Origin: Pseudomonas sp. RIT288
Lineage (GTDB): Bacteria; Pseudomonadota; Gammaproteobacteria; Pseudomonadales; Pseudomonadaceae
NCBI RefSeq assembly: GCF_000631985.1
Contig: NZ_JFYN01000042.1
Coordinates: 248,001-312,000, forward strand
Direction of reading: 5' to 3'
DNA: 64,000 bases
A program made the translations under genes and the position numbers. Below, in pieces: positions 7,886 to 17,243 of the stretch (within the stretch, counting starts at the first letter, position 1; each line of letters begins with the position of its first letter). Under the pieces are notes generated by a model. It searched no databases. It was given only the letters and a program-made list of their open reading frames with translations, and was not told the DNA's origin.

Positions 7886-9928
7886 ATGTTCGCGCCGGCC
7901 AATGAAACCCACTTTGCCCTGACCATCGAAGGGCTCTCCGCCGATTTTCAGGTATTCACCCTGACCGGCCGGGAAGCCATCAGCCAGCCTTTTGTGTTTG
8001 AGGTGGAGCTGGTCAGTGAGCAGCCGTCGCTGGACCTCGAAACCCTGCTGCACAAACCGGCCTTTCTGCAGCTGTCGCCCGATGGCAGCGGCATTCACGG
8101 CCAGATCTACCGCGCCGCCCAGGGCGATTCCGGCAAACGCCTGACGCGCTATTCGGTGACCCTGCGCCCGCAACTGTCGTACCTGGCGCACCGCGTCAAC
8201 CAGCGGATCTTCCAGAACCTCACAGTGCCAAAAATCATCGGCATGGTTCTCGAAGAGCACGGTATCCAGAGTAACGCCTACGAATTCAAGACAGGTTCCA
8301 TCTATCCCGAGCGCATCTACTGCGTGCAATACGATGAATCGGATCTGCATTTCATCCAGCGTCTGTGCGAGGAGGAAGGTATTCACTACCACTTCCAGCA
8401 CAGCACCACGGCGCACAAGCTGGTGTTCGGCGATGACCAGACGGTGTTCCCGAAACTCCAGCCTGTGGCCTACCAGCAAGACTCCGGCATGGTCGCCAGC
8501 AACCCGGTGATCAAGCGCTTCGACCTGCGCCTGGAAACCCGCACCAGTCGCACCACCCGCCGCGACTACGACTTCGAAAAACCACGCCTGACGCTGGAAA
8601 GCGAAAACCGCGGCGACGCCCTGCCCGACCTCGAAGACTATGACTATCCGGGCCGTTTCATCGACCGCGAGCGCGGCAAGCACCTGGCCAAACGCGCCCT
8701 CGAACGTCACCGCAGCGACTTCCAGCTCGCCGAAGGCAAGAGCGACCAGCCGCTGCTGGTCAGCGGCCATTTCCTCGCTCTGACCGAGCACCCGAAAGCC
8801 AAGTGGAATGACCTGTGGCTGCTCACCGAAGTCCTGCACGAAGGCAAACAGCCGCAAGTGCTGGAAGAATCGGTGACCAGCGACACCACTGCCCTGAAAG
8901 ACGATTTCCACCAGGGCTATCGCAACCGCTTCCAGGCGACCCCGTGGGACGTGCCCAATCGGCCACCGCTGCGCCACCCGAAACCGCGCATTCTCGGCAG
9001 CCAGAGCGCCGTGGTCACCGGCCCCAAAGGTGAAGAGATTCACTGCGACGAGTACGGCCGCGTCAAAGTGCAATTCCACTGGGACCGCGAAGGCCAGGCC
9101 GACGACAAGACCAGTTGCTGGTTGCGTGTCTCCAGCGCCTGGGCCGGCGCCCAGTACGGCGGCATCGCCATCCCGCGCATCGGCATGGAAGTGCTGGTCA
9201 CCTTCCTTGAAGGCGACCCCGATCAACCGCTGATCAGCGGCTGCCTGTACCACAAGGAAAACACCGTCCCCTACCCGCTGCCAGCGAACAAGACCCGCAG
9301 CACCTTCAAGACCCTGAGCTCGATGGGCGGCGGTGGCTACAACGAACTGCGCATCGAAGACAAGAAAGGTCAGGAGCAGATCTTCCTCCATGCCCAGCGC
9401 GACTGGGACGAGAACATCGAGCACGACCAGAAGATCCGCGTCGGCAACGAACGCCACGACACCGTCGAGCAAAACAGCTACACGGAATTCAAGGCCGAAG
9501 AACACCACACCGTCTACGCCGACCGCAAAGTCGAAGCCCGCGCCAACGACCACCTGACCGTGGGCGTGAACCAGCACATCAAGATCGGCACCGGCCAGTT
9601 CATCGACGCCGGCCAGGAAATCCACCTCAGCAGCGGCATGAAAGTCGTCATGGAAGCCGGCGCCGAGTTGACCCTGGTCGGCGGCGGCAGCTTCATCAAG
9701 ATCGACGCCGGCGGCGTGACCATGAGCGGCCCGGTGATCAACATGAACTCCGGCGGCAGCCCCGGCAGCGGCACTGGCGCCGCCCCGCTGATGCCCGGCG
9801 TGCTGAAACAGGCCGATGCCGACAAGGCCGGCCAGGTCCTGACCCCGGCCCAGATCAACACCCTCAAACGTAACGCGCCGTTCTGCGAAGAATGCGAAAA
9901 ATGCAAGGCAGGTGCCTGTGCCATCTGA
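7886..9928 (+). CDS. vgrG: T6SS spike protein VgrG
   Basis: 680 residues. Trimeric spike at the tip of the Hcp tube, and the carrier of the downstream effector. The gp27-like base covers about residues 10-350, the gp5-like OB domain about 370-455 (EYGRVKVQFHWDREGQ, PRIGMEVLVTFLEGDPDQP), followed by the family GG-YNELRIEDKKGQEQIFLHA region and a beta-helical needle with repeating valine/glycine steps to about 620. A Gly/Ser linker and a C-terminal tail with four cysteines (FCEECEKCKAGACAI) end the protein. The ATG at 7886 has an AAGGG ribosome site; earlier in-frame codons lack one. The stop overlaps the start of the adaptor gene. Confidence 0.95.
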   Translation: MFAPANETHFALTIEGLSADFQVFTLTGREAISQPFVFEVELVSEQPSLDLETLLHKPAFLQLSPDGSGIHGQIYRAAQGDSGKRLTRYSVTLRPQLSYLAHRVNQRIFQNLTVPKIIGMVLEEHGIQSNAYEFKTGSIYPERIYCVQYDESDLHFIQRLCEEEGIHYHFQHSTTAHKLVFGDDQTVFPKLQPVAYQQDSGMVASNPVIKRFDLRLETRTSRTTRRDYDFEKPRLTLESENRGDALPDLEDYDYPGRFIDRERGKHLAKRALERHRSDFQLAEGKSDQPLLVSGHFLALTEHPKAKWNDLWLLTEVLHEGKQPQVLEESVTSDTTALKDDFHQGYRNRFQATPWDVPNRPPLRHPKPRILGSQSAVVTGPKGEEIHCDEYGRVKVQFHWDREGQADDKTSCWLRVSSAWAGAQYGGIAIPRIGMEVLVTFLEGDPDQPLISGCLYHKENTVPYPLPANKTRSTFKTLSSMGGGGYNELRIEDKKGQEQIFLHAQRDWDENIEHDQKIRVGNERHDTVEQNSYTEFKAEEHHTVYADRKVEARANDHLTVGVNQHIKIGTGQFIDAGQEIHLSSGMKVVMEAGAELTLVGGGSFIKIDAGGVTMSGPVINMNSGGSPGSGTGAAPLMPGVLKQADADKAGQVLTPAQINTLKRNAPFCEECEKCKAGACAI

Positions 9929-10661
9929 TCGACTGACACCCAAGGACTGGCTGGCACAACAGCCGCTGCAAACCGGCGAGCGCCTGTACCTGATCATCAG
10001 CGCGGCGAGCGATGCCGACGCGCTGAAAACCCTGTACCTGACCGAACCCACCGCCCAGCTCCTGCCGATCTGGGGCGGCACGCCCTACTCCACCTGGCAA
10101 CCGGTGATGCCCTACGTCACCGAACTCAAACCGAACTCGGCATTCCTGCCTTGGATCGCCGAAACCGACGCGCTCGACTGGGGCTGGCTGGCGGTCTCAC
10201 GCGCCGAACCGAACAACGTGTTCGAGCATCTGCGCAGCCTGACCCAGGTGAAGATGCCCGACGGGACTGAGGTGTTTTTCCGCTTCTGGGATGGGCGGCA
10301 TATCTACCCGATTCTGAAGGGGCTTGGGGAGAAGGCTGGGGAAGTACTGCCGGTGTTTGAGCGGTATTTGATTAATGGACAGACGCTGGAGGTTGGGACG
10401 CGGGTGTTGCCGAAGGTGAAGGATTGGCCGTGGTGGGAGGTGCCGAAGGATTTGCTGGATGGTCTGATGGCCGAAAATCCATCAACCATCATTGGCAACA
10501 TGATGCAGTGGTTGCTGGATGAACATGCCGATCTGTACTTCTCGTTCCCCGAATCGAACCTGAAACAAAAAGTGGCGCGTTTTGTAAAACGCACGCCGCT
10601 CACGGAAGAAAATTTTGCCGGGCTGCTGAAAGCCCATCTGGAAAGTGAGGTGGTTGTATGA
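9912..10661 (+). CDS. DUF4123 T6SS effector adaptor (Tap/TEC type)
   Basis: About 249 residues. DUF4123 proteins load a cognate effector onto VgrG and are encoded between the two, exactly as here. Visible family features are LYLIISAASDADALKTLYL near the N-terminus, the central AETDALDWGWLAVSRAEPN block, and FFRFWDGRHIYPILKGL. The start is GTG, either 9912 or 9918; the CAGG ribosome site fits 9918 slightly better. The gene overlaps vgrG by 17 bp and the rhs gene by 4 bp (ATGA), so all three are translationally coupled. The second half (from about 10260) has visibly different codon use, richer in TTG and GGG, suggesting a mosaic origin. Confidence 0.85.
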   Translation: MPVPSDRLTPKDWLAQQPLQTGERLYLIISAASDADALKTLYLTEPTAQLLPIWGGTPYSTWQPVMPYVTELKPNSAFLPWIAETDALDWGWLAVSRAEPNNVFEHLRSLTQVKMPDGTEVFFRFWDGRHIYPILKGLGEKAGEVLPVFERYLINGQTLEVGTRVLPKVKDWPWWEVPKDLLDGLMAENPSTIIGNMMQWLLDEHADLYFSFPESNLKQKVARFVKRTPLTEENFAGLLKAHLESEVVV

Positions 10662-13600
10662 GCGTTTTGATGGGTGGGATCGTTGGCGGCCTCACAGCAA
10701 AGCAACCTGATGCTCAGGCAATCATCGCCGACTTCAAGAAGTGCCTGAAGGATTACCGCGAACACGCCGAAGCCTGGTATGGCGGCATTCTGGATGCTGA
10801 GCAGCAGTTCAAGGTCGGAGACGAAGTCGGCACTGCAGACAAGGACAGCAAAAAGGAAAATACGCTTTATGCCAACTGCCCGGCGAACGGCAAGCTCGTG
10901 CTGGTACATAGCTTCGAATCCGCGCGTTTTGTTCCGATTGGTAATACGCCGGTACGCCTGACGCCCGTCGTAGATGGCCGCTTCATTGGCAAGAACGAAG
11001 TGGGTCCGACGATCAACAAAACCATCGACTCGACGGGGATTCTGGAAGTTTCCGGACTCACCCCCAATCAGCAATACAAGATTACATTCTTCCCAAATCC
11101 CACGCCTGCCCAGATCGATAGCCTGTTCAACTCCTATCAAGGCGTGATTGGTGAATTGGGCGGATGGCTGCAAACCGAGTGGAGCACCAGTTTCCTGCCA
11201 CTGTGGCAAGCGCATACCGATGCATCGCTGGGCGGCCGCGCCCTGCAAGAACTGGAAGCAGCGTGGGAAGGTTTTCTCAAAGCGATCATGGGTTTGTGGG
11301 GCGATATCAAAAGCCTCTATGACCTCGTTGCACACCCCCGCGAAAACTACGAAAAGCTGAAAAATTTCTTCACTGAAGAACAGATCAAGAAGATTTATGA
11401 CGCCTCGTCAGAGGCCATCCACACAGCCCTGCTGATCGCCAGCGATGAACCACTGATGTGGATCTACGTCGCTGCCATTGTGGCGTGGATAAGAATGCTG
11501 CCGCCACAGACCTGCACAGAAGTACTGGCGCAGATGAGCACTGAATTCTTGCTGAACATTCTGGTCGGTGTGGTTCTGACGGGGGGCTTGGGCCTGGCCG
11601 TGCGTATCGGTACAAAAACAATCAAGGGTGTGCAGAGCAGCGGTAAGGTCATAAAACTGATTGAAGACTTTACCGGCATGCTGATGAAAGTCAGCAAATC
11701 CAAAGCTACGCCGCATACCGAGGCGTCGAAACCGTTATTGCTTAATGGTGATTCAAAGTTCAATCCGGCACGCAAGGCAGATGTTCAGATTGCGTCCCCT
11801 AAACCTGCAGAAACCGCTACAGCGCCGAAAAACAAGCCACCGGTGAGCGGTGGAAAAGTGGAATCCGATGCGCAGGTTCAGGCCCGTAAAAAAGATGAGC
11901 CGGCTTCGCGTGTCGAACAGGTAGAACCCGTCGATAACGCGCCCAAACAGTCGAAAAACCCGGCTGACGAACCTGCGCAATGCGTCGACAAAACCTGCTC
12001 CAACGGCGAACCCGTGTCGATGGTGACCGGTGAAGAATTGCTCACGCTGACTGATGGCGAACTGGGTGGTCTACTGCCATTCGAGTGGACTCGCCTTTAT
12101 CGCAGCAGTGCGGTGGAAATCGACAGCCGCCTCGGCCATGGCTGGAGCCATTCACTCTCTCATCGCCTGCTGGTAGACGATGAAGGCGTGCTCTGGACCG
12201 ACAATGAGAACCGCCAGACCCGTTTCCCGATGCCGACCGAGCAACGTCCGGCCATCACCAACAGCCTTGCCCAGGCAGCGATCTTCCTTGGGGATGCTCC
12301 CGGAGAATTGATCCTTACGCAGGCAGGCTCCAAAACTCGCTTCTACCATTTCCGAGCTGGCCGCCTGACTACCATCAGCGACGCTTACGAAAATCGACTG
12401 CATATCAGTTACGACTTCGTTGACCGCATCCAGCGTATCGATAACGGCGCAGGCCGTGCCCTGCTACTGCGTTACGACGACCGACACATTGTGGCCGTCG
12501 ATCAGCAGCAACAGCGCCCGGAATACACCGAACGTGGTGAGCGCCAGGATCCATGGCTGACCATTCAGACACTTGTCACCTACCGATATAACGCACGGAA
12601 TCAACTGGTTTCCTCGACAAATGCGGCCGGTGAAACCGAGCACTACCGGTACAACGATCAGAACGTCATTCTCGAACGGCAAATGGCCGGCGGCGCCAGT
12701 TTCTTCTGGGAATGGGAACGTGAAGGCAAACACTCTCGCTGTGTACGTCACTGGGCCAATTATGCGCAAATGGAAGCGCGGTACGAGTGGGACGACAAAG
12801 GCTCGGTGACCGTCTATAACGCTGACGGCAGTGAGTTGGTCTATGTGCATGACGAAAATGCGCGCCTAGTCTCCGAAACTGCGCCTGATGGCGGTGAAAC
12901 GCAAAACGCCTATGACGATGAGGGCCGTCTGGTCGCAGTAAAAGATCCGATGGGCGCGATTACCGAGTATCAGTACAGCGAAGCTGGCCGCTTGATCGCG
13001 GTGATCCCGCCAGAAGGTGTTCCAACCCGATACAACTATTTCAACGGTCAACTTATCGACGTACAGCGTGGCAAGGCCCGCTGGAAATATGAGCGCAACC
13101 GTCAGGGCGATATCACCCAACAAACTGACCCGGACGGCAACGAGACCCACTACAGCTATGACCGTCAGGGCCGATTGCTGGAAATTCGTCACCCCGACGG
13201 CGGCCGCCATCAACTGGGCTGGAACAACCTCGGCCAGTTGCTGGAAGAACGCCTGCCGGACGGCGGTCAACGCAAGTATCGCTACGATGCACTTGGCCGA
13301 CAAATCACTCGTCAGGACGAATTTGGCGCGATTACTCAATATCAATGGGACGCCGCTGATCGCCTGACCCAAGTAACCCTGCCAGGCGGCGCCACTCGCG
13401 CGTTCACCTATAACCCGTATGGTCGGGTCACCGCCGAACGCGACGAACTCGGGCGCATCACTCGTTACGAATACGCCGACAACCTGCACCTGGTCAGCCG
13501 CCGCATCAATCCAGACGGTAGCCAACTGCGCTATCGCTACGACAACTCGCAACTCAACCTCACCGAGATCGAGAACGAGCGCGGTGAGCGCTATCAGCTC

Positions 13601-15583
13601 GATTACTACTCGAACGGCCTGATCCAGCAGGAAACCGGCTTCGACGGTCGCCGTACCGCCTACGAATACGACCTCAACGGCCAGTTGCTGAAGAAAACCG
13701 AGTTCGGCGATGACGGCAGCGAGCTGATTACCGAATATCAGCGCGATGCTGCCGGCCGGCTGCTGGTGAAAACCCTAGCCGACGGCGAAGAGATTCATTA
13801 CGGCTACGACGCTTTGGGTCGTCTGGTGAATGTCGACGACGGCCACTGGCCGCTCGCCTATGAATACGATGTGCAGGATCGCCTGATAACCGAACACCAG
13901 GGCTGGGGCACCACGCGTTACGAATACGACAGCGTTGGCCAACTGAGTCACTGCCGTCTCCCTGACGGCAGCACACTCGACTACCGTCACCTGTCCGGCG
14001 GACGCCTGAGCAGCATCGACCTCAACGGCTCACGCTTGACCAGCCATCAGTTCAGCGCAGGTCGCGAGCAGCAGCGCCAGCAAGGTCTTTTACTTAGTCA
14101 GTACCAATACGACGAACAGGGCCGTCTGCAAGCCCATAGCGTCAGCCAACGCGACAAAGACCTGTTCCAGCGACGCTACAACTACGATGCCAACGGCAAC
14201 CTCGCCGGTATCGATGACAGCCGCAAAGGCAAGCGCAGCTACCACTACGACCCGCTCGACCGACTCATCAGCGTGCGCGGCGCCACACCGGAAAGCTTCG
14301 CTCACGACCCGGCGGGTAACCTGCTGGGTCAGAACAACGAAGGCACAGCGAACCTCGCCAACGTCAAAGGCAACCGTCTGCTGATGCAGGGTGATCGCCA
14401 TTACGACTACGATGCCTACGGCAACCTGATACGCGAACGCCGTGGTGCCGGCCAGAAACTCGTCACTGAATACCGCTACGACTGCCAGCACCGCCTGATC
14501 GGCGTAAGCCTGCCAGGTGGCAGCACCGTGTCCTACAAATACGACGCATTCGGTCGACGCATCGAAAAAACCGTTGACGGCCACACTACCGAGTTCTTGT
14601 GGCAAGGCGAACGATTGATCGCGGAAAGCGCCGAAAACCGCTATCGCAGCTACATCTACGAACCCGGTAGCTTCCGCCCATTGGCGATGCTCGACGGCGA
14701 AGGTCCGCGCAAGGCCACGCCGTTTTACTACCAACTCGATCATCTGGGCACACCGCAGGAACTCACCGACTACAGTGGCGAGATCATGTGGTCCGCGAAG
14801 TACCGCGCCTACGGTAACCTCGCTGCGCTGGATGTCAGCGAGATTGATAACCCGCTGCGCTTCCAGGGTCAGTATTTCGATGCCGAGACGGGGTTACATT
14901 ACAACCGGCACCGCTACTACAATCCTGGGACTGGAAGGTTTTTGACGCCGGACCCGATCAAGCTTGCAGGCGGTTTGAATAGCTACCAGTACGTGCCTAA
15001 TCCTACGGGGTGGGTGGATCCATTGGGGTTGAATGGGTGTCCAGGTAGTAACGGAGGGACATCAACTGAAGACGTTAATAACCCTACTAAAAAAGCCGCA
15101 GTTAACGACGGAGAACCCAATGCGCCAACAATGTCTCGTGCTGAACGACAAGCAAGGATTCATGAGCTGACAGAGGCAATAGCTTATAAAGAGCTAAAAT
15201 CAATGGAGGATCTTTCGCCAAGATATCACTTCCTTGAAAAACACGGCGCGCAAACTACCACTCAGTCGCAGATGGAACGTGCTGCTACTGGAAAAAACCC
15301 GACCACAGGCATAGTAGAAACATATCCAAACGGCAAGACAATCACTCCAAACTCAACAAGATACACCAGTCACAAAGCGCAGCTGACAGCTATAAAACGT
15401 GCAATGCGAATATATAAAAACACTGGAAACAAAGCATTGGCTGAGCGTCCAATGAGCATGGGCGGCATAATCGGAGAGGGATACAAAAAGGGCGGAACAA
15501 AGTACAAACAGCAAACTAAAGCCGTTACAATTCTGGACACTAACGGTCTACCAAAAACCTCATTCCCAAAGTATGAAAAATGA
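10658..15583 (+). CDS. Rhs-family T6SS effector with AT-rich C-terminal putative toxin
   Basis: 1641 residues. The N-terminal region (1-440) has no recognisable PAAR repeat. It contains two hydrophobic segments (about 268-284 and 294-312) and a Pro/Lys/Ala-rich linker. The Rhs core runs from about 445 (CSNGEPVSMVTGEELL) to 1457, with many YD repeats of the form YxYDxxGRL. It closes with the autocleavage-type pair TPDPIKLAGG (Asp1432) and WVDPLG (Asp1454). The following ~180 residues are a new C-terminal domain (RYHFLEKHGAQTT, GIVETYPNGKTITPNS, MGGIIGEGYKKGG) in clearly AT-richer DNA, the usual sign of a swapped toxin tip. The toxin family was not recognised. It overlaps the DUF4123 gene upstream and a small immunity-like gene downstream. 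Confidence 0.9.
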   Translation: MSVLMGGIVGGLTAKQPDAQAIIADFKKCLKDYREHAEAWYGGILDAEQQFKVGDEVGTADKDSKKENTLYANCPANGKLVLVHSFESARFVPIGNTPVRLTPVVDGRFIGKNEVGPTINKTIDSTGILEVSGLTPNQQYKITFFPNPTPAQIDSLFNSYQGVIGELGGWLQTEWSTSFLPLWQAHTDASLGGRALQELEAAWEGFLKAIMGLWGDIKSLYDLVAHPRENYEKLKNFFTEEQIKKIYDASSEAIHTALLIASDEPLMWIYVAAIVAWIRMLPPQTCTEVLAQMSTEFLLNILVGVVLTGGLGLAVRIGTKTIKGVQSSGKVIKLIEDFTGMLMKVSKSKATPHTEASKPLLLNGDSKFNPARKADVQIASPKPAETATAPKNKPPVSGGKVESDAQVQARKKDEPASRVEQVEPVDNAPKQSKNPADEPAQCVDKTCSNGEPVSMVTGEELLTLTDGELGGLLPFEWTRLYRSSAVEIDSRLGHGWSHSLSHRLLVDDEGVLWTDNENRQTRFPMPTEQRPAITNSLAQAAIFLGDAPGELILTQAGSKTRFYHFRAGRLTTISDAYENRLHISYDFVDRIQRIDNGAGRALLLRYDDRHIVAVDQQQQRPEYTERGERQDPWLTIQTLVTYRYNARNQLVSSTNAAGETEHYRYNDQNVILERQMAGGASFFWEWEREGKHSRCVRHWANYAQMEARYEWDDKGSVTVYNADGSELVYVHDENARLVSETAPDGGETQNAYDDEGRLVAVKDPMGAITEYQYSEAGRLIAVIPPEGVPTRYNYFNGQLIDVQRGKARWKYERNRQGDITQQTDPDGNETHYSYDRQGRLLEIRHPDGGRHQLGWNNLGQLLEERLPDGGQRKYRYDALGRQITRQDEFGAITQYQWDAADRLTQVTLPGGATRAFTYNPYGRVTAERDELGRITRYEYADNLHLVSRRINPDGSQLRYRYDNSQLNLTEIENERGERYQLDYYSNGLIQQETGFDGRRTAYEYDLNGQLLKKTEFGDDGSELITEYQRDAAGRLLVKTLADGEEIHYGYDALGRLVNVDDGHWPLAYEYDVQDRLITEHQGWGTTRYEYDSVGQLSHCRLPDGSTLDYRHLSGGRLSSIDLNGSRLTSHQFSAGREQQRQQGLLLSQYQYDEQGRLQAHSVSQRDKDLFQRRYNYDANGNLAGIDDSRKGKRSYHYDPLDRLISVRGATPESFAHDPAGNLLGQNNEGTANLANVKGNRLLMQGDRHYDYDAYGNLIRERRGAGQKLVTEYRYDCQHRLIGVSLPGGSTVSYKYDAFGRRIEKTVDGHTTEFLWQGERLIAESAENRYRSYIYEPGSFRPLAMLDGEGPRKATPFYYQLDHLGTPQELTDYSGEIMWSAKYRAYGNLAALDVSEIDNPLRFQGQYFDAETGLHYNRHRYYNPGTGRFLTPDPIKLAGGLNSYQYVPNPTGWVDPLGLNGCPGSNGGTSTEDVNNPTKKAAVNDGEPNAPTMSRAERQARIHELTEAIAYKELKSMEDLSPRYHFLEKHGAQTTTQSQMERAATGKNPTTGIVETYPNGKTITPNSTRYTSHKAQLTAIKRAMRIYKNTGNKALAERPMSMGGIIGEGYKKGGTKYKQQTKAVTILDTNGLPKTSFPKYEK

Positions 15584-15927
15584 AACTTGAACCTAGCCTC
15601 GACATACTACCTTCACTATTATTTCCTATTGACGTAAACAGCGAACAAGATGACACCACAGCAACATTTATAGCGAACATAGACACAAGCAGCGAAGATG
15701 AACTTGTCAAACTATTTGACGCGCTCATTGAGCCAGAATTCAAATGCCGCATAGCGAGTGAACAGCAGTGGTACATCGACACACTCACCTTTTATCTAAA
15801 TAAAAATGAAAAATTTAACCGAGTATTCTCGGATATCACCACATACCTTGCTGAGGACCCAGCTGATAAGCGCCAATTCATGTCGATTCTTCTAAACTGC
15901 CTAAAAAAATACAAAGAAAAAAATTGA
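15580..15927 (+). CDS. Putative immunity protein for the Rhs toxin
   Basis: 115 residues, acidic, without signal peptide or membrane segment, so probably cytoplasmic. The ATG overlaps the rhs stop by 4 bp (ATGA). The DNA is as AT-rich as the toxin tip and unlike the flanking genes, so the two probably arrived together. No family was recognised. Assignment as immunity protein rests on position, size, coupling and composition, all typical of Rhs toxin/immunity pairs. Confidence 0.7.
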   Translation: MKLEPSLDILPSLLFPIDVNSEQDDTTATFIANIDTSSEDELVKLFDALIEPEFKCRIASEQQWYIDTLTFYLNKNEKFNRVFSDITTYLAEDPADKRQFMSILLNCLKKYKEKN

Positions 15928-16030
15928 CGAAAAAATTGGGAGCATTGTTATAAATGGCGTTCACCCAATTTCCCCAAAACGCCTATACAAACAACGCTGC
16001 TGAATGGTGCAACATGCACTCTAGCGACCA

Positions 16031-16169
16031 AAGGGGACAAGACCAAAGGGATAGATTTATTTTCCGGCTTGCACCTTTTTCTAGCCCAGTTTTTCCGAAA
16101 ATAAACCCGTGCCCTTTTTCCCACCGACATTACAGCAACCGGATCACACACTCAAAGGACTGTCCCCTT
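16031..16169. repeat. Nested inverted repeats of the GGGGACAGATTTATTTTC type
   Basis: The outer pair is AAGGGGACA (16031-16039) against TGTCCCCTT (16161-16169). The inner pair starts AGGGATAGATTTATTTTCC (16047-16067) against an imperfect complement at 16095-16115. It resembles REP-like elements seen near REP-associated transposases, but no transposase is present. The right end overlaps the TTG start codon of the next gene. The rest of the gap between the immunity gene and this element shows nothing recognisable. Confidence 0.5.
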
Positions 16170-17193
16170 GAAACACCTGAATCGCCCTCTAACCCTTCTC
16201 CTCGCCCTAACCTTCTCCCTTAGTGCCACCGCATTATCCCTTCGCTCCGAACAACGCCCGGACGGAACGACGGCCCTGCTACTCACCAATGACCCAGCCC
16301 CGGACAGAGCGCCAAAGCTCAATAAGGATCCAGCCATTCGTTCCGCGCTAGTCGATTTCTTTGGATACCAAACAGGTAGCTACACCAACGACAAAACGAT
16401 GATCGTGCAACAAGTTCTGGAAGCGCTCGATTCGGAAATGTCGATATTTGAACAGGGTGTGCCTGTCGGCAGAAAAATGATCACCGCCATGGATGATGGC
16501 AACAACGGGTTCGACCGTGGGGCTTTGTTACTGGATGACAAGGGTCAACTGATCGCTGTCGGCTTGGTGAATGGTCATTGCACGGTGAAGTCTCGTGACG
16601 AGGCTTTGACCTGTAATGATGCGCCGGACACGGTGCTGACGATCTTCCAGCCACAAGGCGCGAAAAAAGCTGACGCAGAACCCTTGATTGGCTGGAGCAA
16701 GCAGTTGCCGCCGCTCTTGGCCATGTGGGCGGAAAGCGATAATCCGGAGCGACGGGCGGCCGCGCAGAAAATTGCGACCATTGAATACGCTGCCACTAAC
16801 CCGAACCAGGGTGCCTGGACGGCAGCTCAGTTACCTTCCGATTTCCCTGAAGCAATGCTGGCGATGCTGCCACAGCGGGCGCATCTGATAGGTGCTGGTG
16901 CTCACGGTGTATTCACCACACCGGGGATGGAGGGATCTCCGATTGAAGGTGATTGGGACAAAATTGCCGGACGTCCTCAACATGAGTTTGAGGTCATTCT
17001 CCGCACCTTTACCGCATATGCAGATGTCATCAATTTCTATCAGCAGCATGCGAAGGACGCCGAAATCAGCGGCAACCAACGAAAAGCGCTGGTCGAGGGT
17101 TACGTCGGTGGCGGTACTTACAAAATCGAAATAAGCAATAGAGAAGACGAAGGAACGGTCATCACGCTCTCAGCCTGGAGTCAAGAGGTCTGA
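16168..17193 (+). CDS. Exported protein of unknown function
   Basis: 341 residues. A classical signal peptide is visible (MKHLNRPLTLLLALTFSLSA, cleavage near residue 22), so the product is periplasmic or secreted. The rest is a soluble alpha/beta-looking sequence with no motif recognised. The start is TTG at 16168 with AAAGGA 8 bp upstream; there is no ATG giving the signal peptide. Base composition is back to the GC-richer chromosomal type. It lies after the Rhs/immunity pair but is separated by 240 bp of repeat DNA, and no role in type VI secretion is implied by its sequence. Confidence 0.65.
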   Translation: MKHLNRPLTLLLALTFSLSATALSLRSEQRPDGTTALLLTNDPAPDRAPKLNKDPAIRSALVDFFGYQTGSYTNDKTMIVQQVLEALDSEMSIFEQGVPVGRKMITAMDDGNNGFDRGALLLDDKGQLIAVGLVNGHCTVKSRDEALTCNDAPDTVLTIFQPQGAKKADAEPLIGWSKQLPPLLAMWAESDNPERRAAAQKIATIEYAATNPNQGAWTAAQLPSDFPEAMLAMLPQRAHLIGAGAHGVFTTPGMEGSPIEGDWDKIAGRPQHEFEVILRTFTAYADVINFYQQHAKDAEISGNQRKALVEGYVGGGTYKIEISNREDEGTVITLSAWSQEV

Positions 17194-17203
17194 TTCATTC
17201 AGT

Positions 17204-17235
17204 CAGAAGGGGGCGATTTTAATCGCCCCCTTCTG
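17204..17235. terminator. Bidirectional terminator hairpin
   Basis: CAGAAGGGGGCGATT and AATCGCCCCCTTCTG form a 15-bp perfect stem with a 2-base loop, placed between convergent genes (exported protein on plus, Sel1 protein on minus). It can serve both. Confidence 0.85.
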
Positions 17236-17243
17236 CTTGTATC

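Noticed and set aside
7748..10081. 777-codon minus-strand open frame opposite vgrG
   Set aside because: Antisense shadow of vgrG. No domain, no ribosome site, and vgrG is unmistakable on the plus strand.
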